In this document: one piece after another, positions 51,954 to 61,950 of the stretch
Layout of the letters: the number at the start of each line of letters is the position of its first letter
Numbering within the stretch: the stretch's first letter is position 1
Source: Ensifer oleiphilus
GTDB taxonomy: Bacteria > Pseudomonadota > Alphaproteobacteria > Rhizobiales > Rhizobiaceae
DNA length: 64,000 nucleotides
Direction of reading: 5' to 3'
Assembly: GCF_013371465.1 (NCBI RefSeq)
Contig: NZ_JABWDU010000002.1
Coordinates: forward strand, 971,666-1,035,665
Translations under genes and position numbers: made by a program
Notes under the pieces: model-generated
What the model was told of the DNA's origin: nothing
Seen by the model: the letters and a program-made list of their open reading frames with translations, nothing else
Databases searched by the model: none

Positions 51954-52706
51954 TCAGCTGGGCAGCGTCACCACCAGCGGGCCGCCCCGCGTGACGACGA
52001 CCGTATGCTCATACTGCACGGTCGGTGCCCGCGGTTCGCTGTAGAGCGTCCAGTCGTCCTTGTCGCCGCTTTCGGCCCAGTCCGCCCCCATCGACAGGAA
52101 CGGCTCGACGGTAAAGACCATGCCGTCGGTCATGCGCCGCCGCTCGCTCGGATCCGGCCAGGTGGCAATCTCCTTCGGCTCCTCGTGCAGGGAGCGGCCG
52201 ATGCCGTGGCTGGCAAGGTTGGTGACCAGCGAATAGCGGTTCTTGCGGGCGAAATCGCCGATGGCATTGCCGATCGCGGCGAGCGGCTGATCGGGACGCA
52301 CCTGTTTCAGGCCGACCCACATCGCCCGCTTGCCGTCGCGGCAGAGCCGGTCGATCGCAGCCGAGACTGGTGGCACCGGGAAGGATGCGCCGGTATCGGC
52401 GAAGATGCCGTCTTTCTCCGCCGAAACGTCGATGTTGACGAGATCGCCTGCGCGGATGATGCGGCTGCCGGGAATGCCGTGGGCGATTTCCTCATTGACG
52501 CTGATGCAGGTGGCGCCTGGAAACTGGTAGCAGAGCTCAGGTGCTGAGCGCGCACCCGATTCCTCCAGCACCTTGCGGCCAATCGCATCCAGTTCCGCCG
52601 TGGTGATGCCCGGCTCGAGCGCTTCGCCCATTGCCTGCAGCGCATTGGCGCAGATGCGGCCGATTTCCTTCAGCCGCAGCAGATCTTCTTCGTTGTTGAG
52701 GGTCAT
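51954..52706 (-). CDS. map: Methionine aminopeptidase, type I
   Basis: A 250-residue metalloenzyme that removes the N-terminal Met from new proteins. The pita-bread fold is marked by YQFPGATCISVNEEIAHGIPG, DLVNIDVSAEKDGIFADTGASF (metal Asp residues), and HGIGRSLHEEP (metal His). VFTVEPFLSMG supplies a metal Glu. No N-terminal zinc finger. Rhizobia often have a second map copy; which is the housekeeping one cannot be told here. Confidence 0.93.
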   Translation of the reverse strand: MTLNNEEDLLRLKEIGRICANALQAMGEALEPGITTAELDAIGRKVLEESGARSAPELCYQFPGATCISVNEEIAHGIPGSRIIRAGDLVNIDVSAEKDGIFADTGASFPVPPVSAAIDRLCRDGKRAMWVGLKQVRPDQPLAAIGNAIGDFARKNRYSLVTNLASHGIGRSLHEEPKEIATWPDPSERRRMTDGMVFTVEPFLSMGADWAESGDKDDWTLYSEPRAPTVQYEHTVVVTRGGPLVVTLPS

Positions 52707-52793
52707 CCGTGTCTCGCTTTCGTGCCCACATGTAGCCTGCCGGCGCCGGATTTTCCAGCGCCGACAGTCGAGACATGAACGGCCTGCGGCGGC

Positions 52794-53852
52794 TTAGGCC
52801 GAAACGGCCTGTCCGGCCTTCTCTTCAGCGAGCGCCTTGCGCACCAGCGGTGCCACCTTGGTGCCGTAGAGCTCGATGCCGCGCATGATCTGGTCGTGGG
52901 GCATCGGGCCGATCGCCATCTGCAACAGGAAGCGGTCGTTGCGGAAGAGCTTCCAGTTCTCGACGATCTTCTCGGCGACGGTTTCGGGATCGCCGAGGAA
53001 GAGATTGCCGGCGGGGCTTCGCGCCTGGTCGAAATGCGCCCGGTTCGTCGGCCCCCAGCCACGCTCGCGGCCGATGCGGTTCATCACTTCGGCCTGCGGC
53101 CCATAAAACTGGTCGGCGGCAAGATCGGTGGTATCGGCGATGAAGCCATGGACGTTGATGCTGGTCTTCAGCTTTGCCGGATCCTGGCCGGCACGGCGGG
53201 CAGCCTCGCGATAGAGGTCGAACAGCGGCGCAAACCGGCGCGGCTCGCCGCCGATGATGGCGAGCGCCACCGGCAGCCCGAGGGCGCCTGCCCGGGCAAC
53301 CGACTGCGGCGTACCGCCGACGGCGATCCACAGCGGCAGCACCGCCTGCAACGGGCGCGGATAGACGCCGCGGTCGCTGATGTCAGGACGCATCTCGCCC
53401 GACCATGAGACCTTTTCCGTTTCGCGCAATGCCATGAGCAAGTCGAGCTTTTCGGCAAAGAGCTGGTCGTAATCGTCGAGCGACTGGCCGAAGAGCGGGA
53501 AGGATTCGATGAACGAGCCGCGCCCCGCCATGATTTCGGCCCGGCCGTTGGAGATGAGGTCGAGCGTCGAAAACTGCTGGAATACCCGCACCGGGTCGTC
53601 CGAGCTCAAAACCGTGACAGCGCTCGTCAGCCGGATTGTCTTGGTTCTAGCAGCGGCGGCGGCAAGGATCACGGCCGGCGCTGAAGCCGCATAATCCGGG
53701 CGGTGATGTTCGCCAAGCCCGAAGACATCGAGACCGACCTGATCGGCAAGTTCGATCTCTTCCAATAGATTGGCAAGCCGCCGCTGGCCTTCCCGGCCCT
53801 TGTCGGCCGCGTTCGGATCGACATCCGCAAATGTGTAGAGCCCGAGTTCCAT
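52794..53852 (-). CDS. Luciferase-like (LLM) flavin-dependent oxidoreductase
   Basis: A 352-residue TIM-barrel monooxygenase family protein using F420 or FMN. It starts [19 protein letters not shown], and [47 protein letters not shown] is the typical strand-turn region. [30 protein letters not shown] is a late family segment. A second ATG at 53861 is three codons upstream and possible. Substrate unknown. It follows glpK on the same strand, 110 bp away. Confidence 0.88.
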   Translation of the reverse strand: MELGLYTFADVDPNAADKGREGQRRLANLLEEIELADQVGLDVFGLGEHHRPDYAASAPAVILAAAAARTKTIRLTSAVTVLSSDDPVRVFQQFSTLDLISNGRAEIMAGRGSFIESFPLFGQSLDDYDQLFAEKLDLLMALRETEKVSWSGEMRPDISDRGVYPRPLQAVLPLWIAVGGTPQSVARAGALGLPVALAIIGGEPRRFAPLFDLYREAARRAGQDPAKLKTSINVHGFIADTTDLAADQFYGPQAEVMNRIGRERGWGPTNRAHFDQARSPAGNLFLGDPETVAEKIVENWKLFRNDRFLLQMAIGPMPHDQIMRGIELYGTKVAPLVRKALAEEKAGQAVSA

Positions 53853-53961
53853 GATGCCCATCCTGTCCTTGTTTACCGACAGATAGTTGGCGCGGGGACA
53901 AGCGGCAAATGCGCATCCGGGAAACACTGTGTTTCCCGGATGGATCCAAACGGCGCTTTGA

Positions 53962-55455
53962 TCAGACCTGGGTCAGCGTGCGCCTGACCGCATTGCGCCA
54001 GCCCTTGAGCTTCGCCTTGCGCGTCGCCTCGTCCATGACGGGCTCGAAGCGGCGGTCGCGCGCCCAGGACTTGGCAAAGTCATCCTGCTTCGGCCAGACG
54101 CCGGCGCGGCTGCCGGCAAGCCAGGCAACGCCAAGCGCGGTCGTCTCGAGGATGGTCGGCCGATCGACGGGCGCGTCGAGAAGGTCGGAGAGCCGCTGCA
54201 TCGTCCAGTCGGAGGCGACCATGCCGCCATCGACGCGCAGCACCGTTTCCTTGCCGTGGCTGCGCCAGTCCTTGTGCATGGCCTCGAGCAGATCGCGCGT
54301 CTGGTAGCAGACGGCCTCGAGTGCGGCACGGGCAAACTCGGCCGGCCCGGTGTTGCGGGTCATGCCGAAGATCGCGCCGCGAGCATCGGGATCCCAGTGC
54401 GGCGCGCCGAGACCGGTGAAGGCAGGAACCAGATAGACCTCCTGCGACGGGTCGGCGCTTTCGGCGAGCGTGCCGGTGTCGGGCGCCGCCTTGATCACCT
54501 TCAGGCCATCACGCAGCCATTGCACGGCAGCACCGGCAACGAAGATCGAGCCTTCGAGCGCATAGGTGGTTTCGCCATCCAGCCGATAGGCAATTGTGGT
54601 GAGCAGCCGGTTCTTCGAGCGCACCATGTCCTTGCCGGTGTTGAGCAGCGCGAAGCAACCGGTGCCATAGGTCGATTTCAGCATGCCCGGCTTGAAGCAG
54701 GCCTGGCCGATGGTCGCTGCCTGCTGGTCGCCGGCAACGCCGAGGATTGGGATCGCGGCACCGAACAGCGCTTTGTCGGTGACGCCGAAATCGGCGGCGC
54801 AGTCCTTGACCTCCGGCAGCATGGCGCGGGGCACGCGCAGGATGTCAAGCAGCTCGTCGTCCCAGGCATTGTCGGCAATGTTGTAGATCAGGGTGCGCGA
54901 GGCGTTGGTCGCATCGGTGACGAAGGACTTTCCGCCCGTCAGCCGCCAAATGAGAAACGTATCGATGGTGCCGAAACAAAGTTCGCCCTTGGCGGCGCGC
55001 GCATGGGCGCCCTTTACGTTCGACAGCAACCACTGAAGCTTGGTGCCGGAGAAATACGGGTCGAGCAGCAGCCCGGTTTTCTTGGTGAAGGTCTTTTCCA
55101 GACCCTGCTTCTTCAGCTTGTCGCAATAGGCAGCGGTGCGGCGGTCCTGCCAGACGATGGCATTATGGATCGGCTTGCCGGTCTGCCGATCCCAGACGAC
55201 GACGGTTTCGCGCTGGTTGGTGATGCCGATGCCGGCGAGATCGCTGGCCGAGATCCCCGCCTTCTTGATCGCCTCGTTGACGGTGAAGAGGACCGTCTCC
55301 CAGATTTCCTCCGGATCGTGCTCGACCCAGCCGGATTTCGGAAAATGCTGCTTGAATTCCTTCTGGCCGACGCCCGCCACCTGCTGCTTGCCGTCGAAGA
55401 CGATCGCCCGGCTCGATGTCGTGCCCTGATCGATCGCGAGAATATATCCGCCCAT
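53962..55455 (-). CDS. glpK: Glycerol kinase
   Basis: A 497-residue cytoplasmic enzyme that phosphorylates glycerol with ATP. The FGGY kinase fold shows [17 protein letters not shown] (phosphate loop), [44 protein letters not shown] and the C-terminal AAAGVALAVGWLAGS-like helix region ([15 protein letters not shown]). Length is standard. Three AAACG repeats at 11-bp steps precede it, a likely operator. Confidence 0.96.
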   Translation of the reverse strand: MGGYILAIDQGTTSSRAIVFDGKQQVAGVGQKEFKQHFPKSGWVEHDPEEIWETVLFTVNEAIKKAGISASDLAGIGITNQRETVVVWDRQTGKPIHNAIVWQDRRTAAYCDKLKKQGLEKTFTKKTGLLLDPYFSGTKLQWLLSNVKGAHARAAKGELCFGTIDTFLIWRLTGGKSFVTDATNASRTLIYNIADNAWDDELLDILRVPRAMLPEVKDCAADFGVTDKALFGAAIPILGVAGDQQAATIGQACFKPGMLKSTYGTGCFALLNTGKDMVRSKNRLLTTIAYRLDGETTYALEGSIFVAGAAVQWLRDGLKVIKAAPDTGTLAESADPSQEVYLVPAFTGLGAPHWDPDARGAIFGMTRNTGPAEFARAALEAVCYQTRDLLEAMHKDWRSHGKETVLRVDGGMVASDWTMQRLSDLLDAPVDRPTILETTALGVAWLAGSRAGVWPKQDDFAKSWARDRRFEPVMDEATRKAKLKGWRNAVRRTLTQV

Positions 55456-55542
55456 ATGCCCCTCCCCGGCCTCACATCACGTATTTCCACGCACTTCCTC
55501 AAGCACGCGGCGTCCATTTCGAAAAACTTCAATACGATGGCA

Positions 55543-55570
55543 AAACGAATGTCAAACGAAAACAAAACGC
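55543..55570. promoter_or_regulatory. Possible GlpR/DeoR-type operator upstream of glpK
   Basis: AAACGA at 55543 and 55554 and AAACGC at 55565 recur every 11 bp. Reversed they read TCGTTT/GCGTTT, similar to the repeats bound by DeoR-family repressors. Tentative. Confidence 0.3.
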
Positions 55571-55719
55571 AAGAAACCGTGACGAAGTTTCCCGCCGCAA
55601 CTCTGCGTCGGCGGCCTGAAAAACACAATTGTCACCTCAGCGGTTTTACGCGTAGGTTGGCGCTGTTGCGTCGCAAAAACCGGCAAGATTGGGCGACGCT
55701 GCAAAGGGAGAGTTGAGGA

Positions 55720-56496
55720 ATGACGAGAACTGCGGTCATCACCGGTTCGACAAGCGGCATCGGCCTTGCCATTGCCAAGGCTTTCGCCAAGGGCGGCGCC
55801 AACATCGTGCTCAACGGTTTCGGCGCGCCGGACGATATCAAGGCTGCGACGGAGGAAGTCGCCGCACTTGCCACCGGAACTGTCATCTACCACCCGGCCG
55901 ACATGACGAAGCCGGACGAGATCACGGACCTGATGGCAACGGCTGAAAAGCGCTTCGGCAGCGTCGACATTCTCGTCAACAATGCCGGCGTTCAATATGT
56001 CGAAAAGGTCGAGGACTTCCCGGTCGAGCAATGGGACCGGATCATCGCCATCAATCTCTCCTCCTCCTTCCACACAGTTCGCGCCGCCCTGCCCGGCATG
56101 AAGGCCAAGGGTTGGGGCCGCATCATCAACATCGCCTCGGCGCACGGGCTCGTCGCATCGCCGTTCAAATCGGCCTATGTCGCCGCCAAGCATGGCGTCA
56201 TGGGGTTGACGAAGACCGTAGCACTCGAAGTCGCCGAGGATGGCATCACCGCCAATTCGATCTGCCCGGGCTATGTGCTGACGCCGCTGGTTGAAAAGCA
56301 GATCCCCGACCAGGCCCGCACCCGCGGCATCACCGAACAGCAGGTGATCAACGACGTGATGCTCAAGGGGCAGCCGACCAAGAAATTCATCACCGTCGAA
56401 CAGGTGGCATCGCTCGCCGTCTACCTTGCCGGCGACGACGCGGCACAGATCACCGGCACCCATGTTTCCATGGACGGCGGCTGGACGGCGCAATAG
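55720..56496 (+). CDS. bdhA: D-3-hydroxybutyrate dehydrogenase
   Basis: A 258-residue short-chain dehydrogenase that oxidises 3-hydroxybutyrate, from the storage polymer PHB, to acetoacetate with NAD. TGSTSGIGLAIAKAF binds NAD; NNAGVQYV, then NIASAHGLVASPFKSAYVAAKHG with the catalytic YxxxK, complete the active site. CPGYVLTPLVEKQIPDQA is characteristic of BdhA. GGGAGAGTTGAGGA precedes the ATG. It is followed, 119 bp on, by xdhA. Confidence 0.95.
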   Translation: MTRTAVITGSTSGIGLAIAKAFAKGGANIVLNGFGAPDDIKAATEEVAALATGTVIYHPADMTKPDEITDLMATAEKRFGSVDILVNNAGVQYVEKVEDFPVEQWDRIIAINLSSSFHTVRAALPGMKAKGWGRIINIASAHGLVASPFKSAYVAAKHGVMGLTKTVALEVAEDGITANSICPGYVLTPLVEKQIPDQARTRGITEQQVINDVMLKGQPTKKFITVEQVASLAVYLAGDDAAQITGTHVSMDGGWTAQ

Positions 56497-56615
56497 AGCG
56501 CCGTCCCTCCATTGAGACGAGGCGGACGACGCCCTAACTTTATCAATATGCGCAAGGGTCAGCCGCCGGAACCGTGTCAGGCTTTCGCGGCCCCGCATCA
56601 GCAGGAATGGATGGT

Positions 56616-58100
56616 ATGCCGCAGGTCAGGGAACGCAAGGACGACAGCATTCGCTTCATCCTCAACGACAGCGAGGTGGCGCTTTCCGACGTTGCGCCGA
56701 CCGCCACGCTGCTCGATTATCTCCGGCTTGAGTGCCGACTGACGGGCACCAAGGAAGGCTGCGCCGAGGGCGATTGCGGCGCCTGCACCGTGCTCGTCGG
56801 CAGGCTTGCCGGCGAAAAGCTTGTCTATGAAAGCATCAACGCCTGCATCCGTTTCGTCGGATCGCTGCATGCGACCCATGTGGTAACCGTCGAACATCTG
56901 GCCGCCCGCGACGGAACGCTGCATCCCGTGCAGCAGGCCATGGTCGATTTCCACGGTTCGCAATGCGGCTTCTGTACTCCCGGCTTCGTCATGTCGCTTT
57001 ACGGCCTGTGGCTGTCGAACGACGATCCCAGCCGCGCCGACATCGAAAAGGCGCTGCAAGGCAATCTCTGTCGCTGCACCGGCTACGAGCCGATTGTCAA
57101 GGCGGCCGAAGCCGCCGCCAGCGCGCGGCCCTCCGCCATCTTCGATCCGATCACAGCTGTGCGCGATGAAACGATCGCCCGCCTCAGGGCGCTTCAGCCG
57201 GCAAAGACGATCACCATCCGCCATGGCGAACACTGTCTGATCGTGCCGGCGGATACCCCCGGCCTCGCGACGGCCCTTGCCGAACACGAGGGCGCAACGG
57301 TGGTCGCCGGCTCCACCGATGTCGGCCTCTGGGTCACCAAGCAGATGCGGCCGATCAATCCGGTCATCTTCATCAACGGCATCGCCGAACTTCAACAGAT
57401 CACGGAAAGCGAAACCGGCCTGACCATTGGCGCCGGCGTCAGCTATTCAGCGGCCTTCGCAGCCCTCAGCAAGGCCTATCCGGCCTTCGGCCGGCTGATC
57501 GACCGCATCGGCGGCGAGCAGGTGCGCAACATGGGCACGATCGGCGGCAACATCGCCAACGGCTCGCCGATCGGTGACAGCCCACCGCCGCTGATCGTGC
57601 TTGGGGCAACTTTGACGCTGCGATCGACGGAAGGAACCCGCACCCTGCCGCTCGAAGATTTCTTCATCGCCTATGGCAAGCAGGACCGAAAGACAGGCGA
57701 ATTCGTCGAGAGCATCTTCGTGCCGAAACTGCCGGCAGATGACCTCTTTGCCGCCTACAAGATTTCCAAGCGCCGCGACGAGGACATTTCCGCATTGCTC
57801 GGAGCCTTCCGCATTTCGATTGAAGACGGCAGGGTAAGGTCCGCCCGCATCGCTTTCGGCGGCATGGCCGGTACGCCAAAGCGCGCCGCAAGCGTGGAAG
57901 CTGCCCTCATAGGCAAGCCCTGGACCGAAGAAACCGTGCGCACCGCTCAAGGTGCCTTCGAGACCGACTATCAGCCCTTGAGCGACTGGCGCGCCACCAG
58001 CACCTATCGCATGCTGGCGGCGAAGAACCTGCTGATACGCTTCTTCCTCGAAAGCAGCGGCGAGGCGGCACAACTCCACCGCTTCGAGCCGGCGATATGA
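56616..58100 (+). CDS. xdhA: Xanthine dehydrogenase small subunit (FeS/FAD)
   Basis: A 494-residue subunit that carries two [2Fe-2S] clusters and FAD. EGCAEGDCGACTVLVG and CGFCTPGFVMSLYGLW then GNLCRCTGYEPIVKAAE hold the eight cluster cysteines. The FAD domain includes VVAGSTDVGLWVTKQ and VRNMGTIGGNIANGSPIGDSPPPLI. AGGA lies 9 bp before the ATG at 56616; nearby ATG codons are possible. With xdhB it oxidises hypoxanthine and xanthine to urate. XdhC, needed for cofactor insertion, is not in the window. Confidence 0.94.
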   Translation: MPQVRERKDDSIRFILNDSEVALSDVAPTATLLDYLRLECRLTGTKEGCAEGDCGACTVLVGRLAGEKLVYESINACIRFVGSLHATHVVTVEHLAARDGTLHPVQQAMVDFHGSQCGFCTPGFVMSLYGLWLSNDDPSRADIEKALQGNLCRCTGYEPIVKAAEAAASARPSAIFDPITAVRDETIARLRALQPAKTITIRHGEHCLIVPADTPGLATALAEHEGATVVAGSTDVGLWVTKQMRPINPVIFINGIAELQQITESETGLTIGAGVSYSAAFAALSKAYPAFGRLIDRIGGEQVRNMGTIGGNIANGSPIGDSPPPLIVLGATLTLRSTEGTRTLPLEDFFIAYGKQDRKTGEFVESIFVPKLPADDLFAAYKISKRRDEDISALLGAFRISIEDGRVRSARIAFGGMAGTPKRAASVEAALIGKPWTEETVRTAQGAFETDYQPLSDWRATSTYRMLAAKNLLIRFFLESSGEAAQLHRFEPAI

Positions 58101-58124
58101 GAGCGAGCAGCGATTGGGGCCTGC

Positions 58125-58240
58125 CCCTGACCCTAGCCCTCTCCCCGCAGGCGGGGAGAGGGAACGCACAGGTCGCGGCGATGCCCCTCCTCCCCGTTGT
58201 GAGGGGGGAGAAGGCAGCCGGCAGGCCGGATGAGGGGCAT
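58125..58240. repeat. RIME/REP-like mosaic element between xdhA and xdhB
   Basis: A CCCTGACCCTAG tail and 26-bp palindrome (58137-58162, loop AG) of the type at 21495 and 21974, followed by a second hairpin unit bounded by ATGCCCCTC (58181-58189) and GAGGGGCAT (58232-58240). Two palindromes in ~116 bp resemble Rhizobium RIME elements. Located inside an operon. Confidence 0.75.
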
Positions 58241-58263
58241 GTCCTTCGAAAGGATTGAGTAAG

Positions 58264-60603
58264 ATGGATAAGTCGACCTTCGAGGAACGCAAGGCGATCA
58301 ACGGCCAGATGCATTCGCGCCAGCGCCACGACAGCGCCCACAAGCACGTCGCCGGCACCGCCGACTATATCGACGACATGCCTGAGCCGGCGGGCACCCT
58401 GCATGGCGCATTGGGAATGACCGATCGCGCCCACGCCGAAATCACCGAGATGGATCTCTCGGCCGTCATCGCGGCGCCCGGCGTGATCTGCGTGCTGACG
58501 GCGCGCGACATGCCACATTCCAACGACATCAGCCCCAGCCACCTGCATGACGAGCCGGTGCTTGCCGACGGCATCGTGCAGTTCCATGGCCAGCCGGCCT
58601 TTGCCGTCATCGCCGAGACACGCGACATCGCCCGCCGCGCCGCCCGGCTGGCAAAGATCAGCTATCGCGACCTGCCGCATTTCACCGATATCACCGACGC
58701 CGTCGCCCACGGTGGGCAGCTCGTGACACAGCCGCTGACCCTGCAGCGCGGCGATGCCGAAGCCGAACTGGAAAAGGCACCACGCCGGCTGCGGGGCCAG
58801 ATGCGCATCGGCGGCCAGGAGCATTTCTACCTCGAGGGCCATATCGCTCTAGCCATTCCCGGTGAGGACGACGAGGTCACCGTCTGGTCGTCGACCCAGC
58901 ACCCGAGTGAAATCCAGCACATGGTCTCGCATGTGCTCGGCGTTCCCTCCAATGCGGTGACCGTCAATGTGCGCCGCATGGGCGGTGGCTTCGGCGGCAA
59001 GGAAACGCAGGGCAACCAGTTCGCGGCGCTCGCGGCCGTTGCGGCGAAGAAGCTCAATCGCGCCGTCAAGTTCCGCCCCGACCGCGACGAGGACATGACC
59101 GCCACGGGCAAGCGCCACGACTTCCTCGTCGACTATGACGTCGGCTTCGACGATGATGGCCGCATCCACGCGGTGCACGCCAACTACGCGGCGCGCTGCG
59201 GCTACTCATCGGATCTCTCGGGCCCCGTCACCGATCGCGCCCTGTTCCATGCCGACAGCTCCTATTTCTATCCGCATGTGAAACTGACGTCGCAACCGCT
59301 GAAGACCAACACCGTCTCCAACACCGCCTATCGCGGCTTCGGCGGGCCTCAAGGCATGGTCGGCGGCGAGCGCATGATCGAGGAGATCGCCTACGCGCTC
59401 GGCAAAGATCCGCTCGAAATCCGCAAGCTCAACTTCTATGGCGAGACTGGTTCGGGCCGGGATATCACGCCCTACCACCAGCACGTCGAAGACAACATCA
59501 TCGCCCGCGTCGTCGCCGAGCTTGAAGCCGATGCCGACTATCAGGCGCGCCGCAAGGCGATCATCGACTTCAACCGCACGAGCCGGGTCATCCGCAAGGG
59601 CATCGCGCTGACCCCGGTGAAGTTCGGCATCTCCTTCACGCTTACCGCCTTCAACCAGGCGGGCGCGCTGGTGCATGTCTATCAGGACGGGTCGATCCAT
59701 CTGAACCATGGCGGCACCGAGATGGGCCAGGGCCTCTACGTGAAGGTCGCCCAGGTCATTGCCGACAGCTTCCAAGTCGATCTCGACCGCGTGCGCATCA
59801 CCGCAACCACGACAGGCAAGGTTCCGAACACGTCGGCGACCGCCGCCTCCTCCGGCACGGATCTGAACGGCATGGCCGCCTTCGATGCCGCGCGCCAGAT
59901 CAAGGAGCGGCTCGTCGCCTTTGCCTGCGAACGGTGGCAGACGACGGCGGAAAACGTCAGCTTCGTTCCCGATCACGTGAAGATCGGCGAGGAACGGGTG
60001 GCCTTCCCGGAATTCATCAAGCTTGCCTATATGGCGCGTGTGCAGCTGTCTGCCGCCGGCTTCTACAAGACGCCGAAGATCCATTGGGATCGCGCTACCG
60101 GCCGCGGAACGCCGTTCTATTACTTCGCCTACGGTGCCTCGGTATCGGAAGTCTCGATCGACACGCTGACCGGCGAATACATGGTCGACCGGGTCGACGT
60201 GCTGCACGATGTCGGCCGCTCGCTCAATCCGGCAATCGACCTTGGCCAGATCGAAGGCGGCTTCGTGCAGGGCATGGGGTGGCTGACGACGGAGGAACTG
60301 TGGTGGGACGACAAGGGCCGGCTGCGCACCCATGCGCCTTCGACCTACAAGATCCCGCTCGCCTCCGACCGACCGAAGATCTTCAACGTCAAACTGGCCG
60401 AGTGGGCGGAAAATGCGGAAAAAACCATCGGCCGGTCGAAGGCGGTGGGCGAACCGCCCTTCATGCTGCCGATCTCGGTGCTCGAGGCCCTGTCGATGGC
60501 GGTTGCAAGCGTCGCCGATTATCGCGAATGCCCGCGCCTTGATGCGCCGGCGACGCCGGAGCGTGTGCTGATGGCCGTCGAGCGCCTGCGCCAAACCCGT
60601 TAA
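58264..60603 (+). CDS. xdhB: Xanthine dehydrogenase large subunit (molybdopterin)
   Basis: A 779-residue molybdenum-binding subunit. KHVAGTADYIDDMPEP opens it. GGQEHFYLEGHIAL, RRMGGGFGGKETQ, NTAYRGFGGPQGM, HLNHGGTEMGQGLYVKVAQV and KAVGEPPFMLPISV (with the essential Glu) are the Moco-binding family blocks. The ATG at 58264 follows AAGGA by 9 bp; a TTG at 58255 is possible but overlaps that site. It shares a transcript with xdhA across a RIME-like element. Confidence 0.95.
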   Translation: MDKSTFEERKAINGQMHSRQRHDSAHKHVAGTADYIDDMPEPAGTLHGALGMTDRAHAEITEMDLSAVIAAPGVICVLTARDMPHSNDISPSHLHDEPVLADGIVQFHGQPAFAVIAETRDIARRAARLAKISYRDLPHFTDITDAVAHGGQLVTQPLTLQRGDAEAELEKAPRRLRGQMRIGGQEHFYLEGHIALAIPGEDDEVTVWSSTQHPSEIQHMVSHVLGVPSNAVTVNVRRMGGGFGGKETQGNQFAALAAVAAKKLNRAVKFRPDRDEDMTATGKRHDFLVDYDVGFDDDGRIHAVHANYAARCGYSSDLSGPVTDRALFHADSSYFYPHVKLTSQPLKTNTVSNTAYRGFGGPQGMVGGERMIEEIAYALGKDPLEIRKLNFYGETGSGRDITPYHQHVEDNIIARVVAELEADADYQARRKAIIDFNRTSRVIRKGIALTPVKFGISFTLTAFNQAGALVHVYQDGSIHLNHGGTEMGQGLYVKVAQVIADSFQVDLDRVRITATTTGKVPNTSATAASSGTDLNGMAAFDAARQIKERLVAFACERWQTTAENVSFVPDHVKIGEERVAFPEFIKLAYMARVQLSAAGFYKTPKIHWDRATGRGTPFYYFAYGASVSEVSIDTLTGEYMVDRVDVLHDVGRSLNPAIDLGQIEGGFVQGMGWLTTEELWWDDKGRLRTHAPSTYKIPLASDRPKIFNVKLAEWAENAEKTIGRSKAVGEPPFMLPISVLEALSMAVASVADYRECPRLDAPATPERVLMAVERLRQTR

Positions 60604-60611
60604 AAAATGAT

Positions 60612-60646
60612 AGCGCCGCGCATCCTGTTCGACGCGCGGCGCTTTC
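60612..60646. terminator. Bidirectional terminator after xdhB
   Basis: AGCGCCGCGC (60612-60621) pairs with GCGCGGCGCT (60634-60643), then TT; on the minus strand the hairpin leads to ATTTTTT. It serves convergent xdhB and the small gene at 60658. Confidence 0.75.
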
Positions 60647-60657
60647 TGGAACTCCGG

Positions 60658-60906
60658 TCAGAACCGGGGCAAGTCAGCGCTGTTGAAGACACGGTGCGCA
60701 TCCTTCTGCGCCTCGGCATCGTCCCCGTAGGGACCCCTGCCATCCATGAAACCCATGTCTCTTTTGATGTAGTCGGACAGCGCATTGACGTCGAGCACCG
60801 GCTTGGCGGCGACAGTGCCGCGAAACAGGGAGGACGTGAACCGCACGACCGCATCCAGCGAAAGAACCTGTTTTCTTTCAGTATGTTCGATAACGTCGCA
60901 AGTCAT
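60658..60906 (-). CDS. Small hypothetical protein
   Basis: An 82-residue protein, MTCDVIEHTERKQVLSLDAV onward, with LSDYIKRDMGFMDGRGPYGD near the middle. AGGTGA lies 7 bp before the ATG at 60906, which decides the start over an upstream ATG at 60996. No domain is recognised; the region around residues 50-60 is faintly like the C-terminal motif of DUF1127. It is divergent from a LysR regulator (102 bp gap). Confidence 0.6.
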   Translation of the reverse strand: MTCDVIEHTERKQVLSLDAVVRFTSSLFRGTVAAKPVLDVNALSDYIKRDMGFMDGRGPYGDDAEAQKDAHRVFNSADLPRF

Positions 60907-61008
60907 TTTGATCACCTGTTCGTCTTGGGAAGTTGACTTGCAGAATGACGTGGAGGAGGATTGAAATCCAATCGAACATCCGTCTGCATGCATCAAGAGA
61001 ACTTATCC

Positions 61009-61950
61009 ATGAAGATGTCCAAGCAGTTTCCGCTGAATGCGCTCCGGGTCTTCGAAGCCGTGGCCCGGCTCGGCAGTTTTACCAGGGCCGGCGAAGAGCT
61101 GGGCATGACCCAGACCGCCGTCAGCTACCAGGTCAAGCTGATCGAGGAGAGCGTCGGCGAGCCCCTGTTCCTGCGCCGCCCACGCCAGATCGCTCTCACC
61201 GATGTCGGCCAGCGGCTGGCGCCACGGGTCACCGAAGCCTTCGAGATGCTGCAGGAGGCCGTCTCCTCGGCACGCGGCGATATCGACAGCACGCTGCTGA
61301 TCAGCTCGACCCCGACCTTCGCCTCGCAGTGGCTCGCCCGCAACATCGGCTCGTTTCAGCTCGCCCACCCCACCATCGCCGTGCGCCTGGACACCAACGA
61401 CAACCTCGTCGATTTTGCCAAGGAATCGACGGATCTCGCCATCCGCTCCGGCGCCGGCGTCTGGCCCGGTCTCGACACGCATCCGCTGATGCGCGTCGAG
61501 TTCAGCCCGATGCTGAGCCCGGCGCTCGCCGAAACCATCGGCGGCATCCGCGAGCCGCGCGATCTCCTCAAGCTCAGGATCATCGATGCCGGCGACCCCT
61601 GGTGGCGGCTCTGGTTTTCCGCAGCCGGCGTCAAAGATCCGGATCTCGAAGGCCGCCCGACGAGCCGGCTCGGCGCACAATCCTTCGAGGCGCGCGCGGC
61701 CATTGCCGGCCAGGGCGTGGCGATCCTGACACCGGAATTCTACGGCGACGACGTGGCGCTTGGCCGGCTCTACCAGCCTTTCGACCTGCGTTGCAGCGAC
61801 GGCTGCGACTACTGGCTGGCATACCCGCATGCGCGCCGCAACACGCCGAAGATCCGCATTTTCCGCGACTGGATCCTCGGCGAACTCTGCCCGTCGGTTC
61901 AGTTCGGGGCTGATTGGGTCAAAGAGCGCAAGGCGGCTTCCGCGAGCTGA
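61009..61950 (+). CDS. LysR-family regulator, GcvA-like
   Basis: A 313-residue regulator. The helix-turn-helix is NALRVFEAVARLGSFTRAGEELGMTQTAVSYQVKLIEE. A substrate-binding-like domain (about 90-300) follows, with STPTFASQWLARNIGSF and TDLAIRSGAGVWPGL, typical of the GcvA branch. It starts at 61009 or 61015 (MKMSK); upstream codons are open from TTG 60961 but lack a site. It is placed between xdhB and puuD and may govern purine genes, or the divergent small gene. Confidence 0.88.
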   Translation: MKMSKQFPLNALRVFEAVARLGSFTRAGEELGMTQTAVSYQVKLIEESVGEPLFLRRPRQIALTDVGQRLAPRVTEAFEMLQEAVSSARGDIDSTLLISSTPTFASQWLARNIGSFQLAHPTIAVRLDTNDNLVDFAKESTDLAIRSGAGVWPGLDTHPLMRVEFSPMLSPALAETIGGIREPRDLLKLRIIDAGDPWWRLWFSAAGVKDPDLEGRPTSRLGAQSFEARAAIAGQGVAILTPEFYGDDVALGRLYQPFDLRCSDGCDYWLAYPHARRNTPKIRIFRDWILGELCPSVQFGADWVKERKAASAS

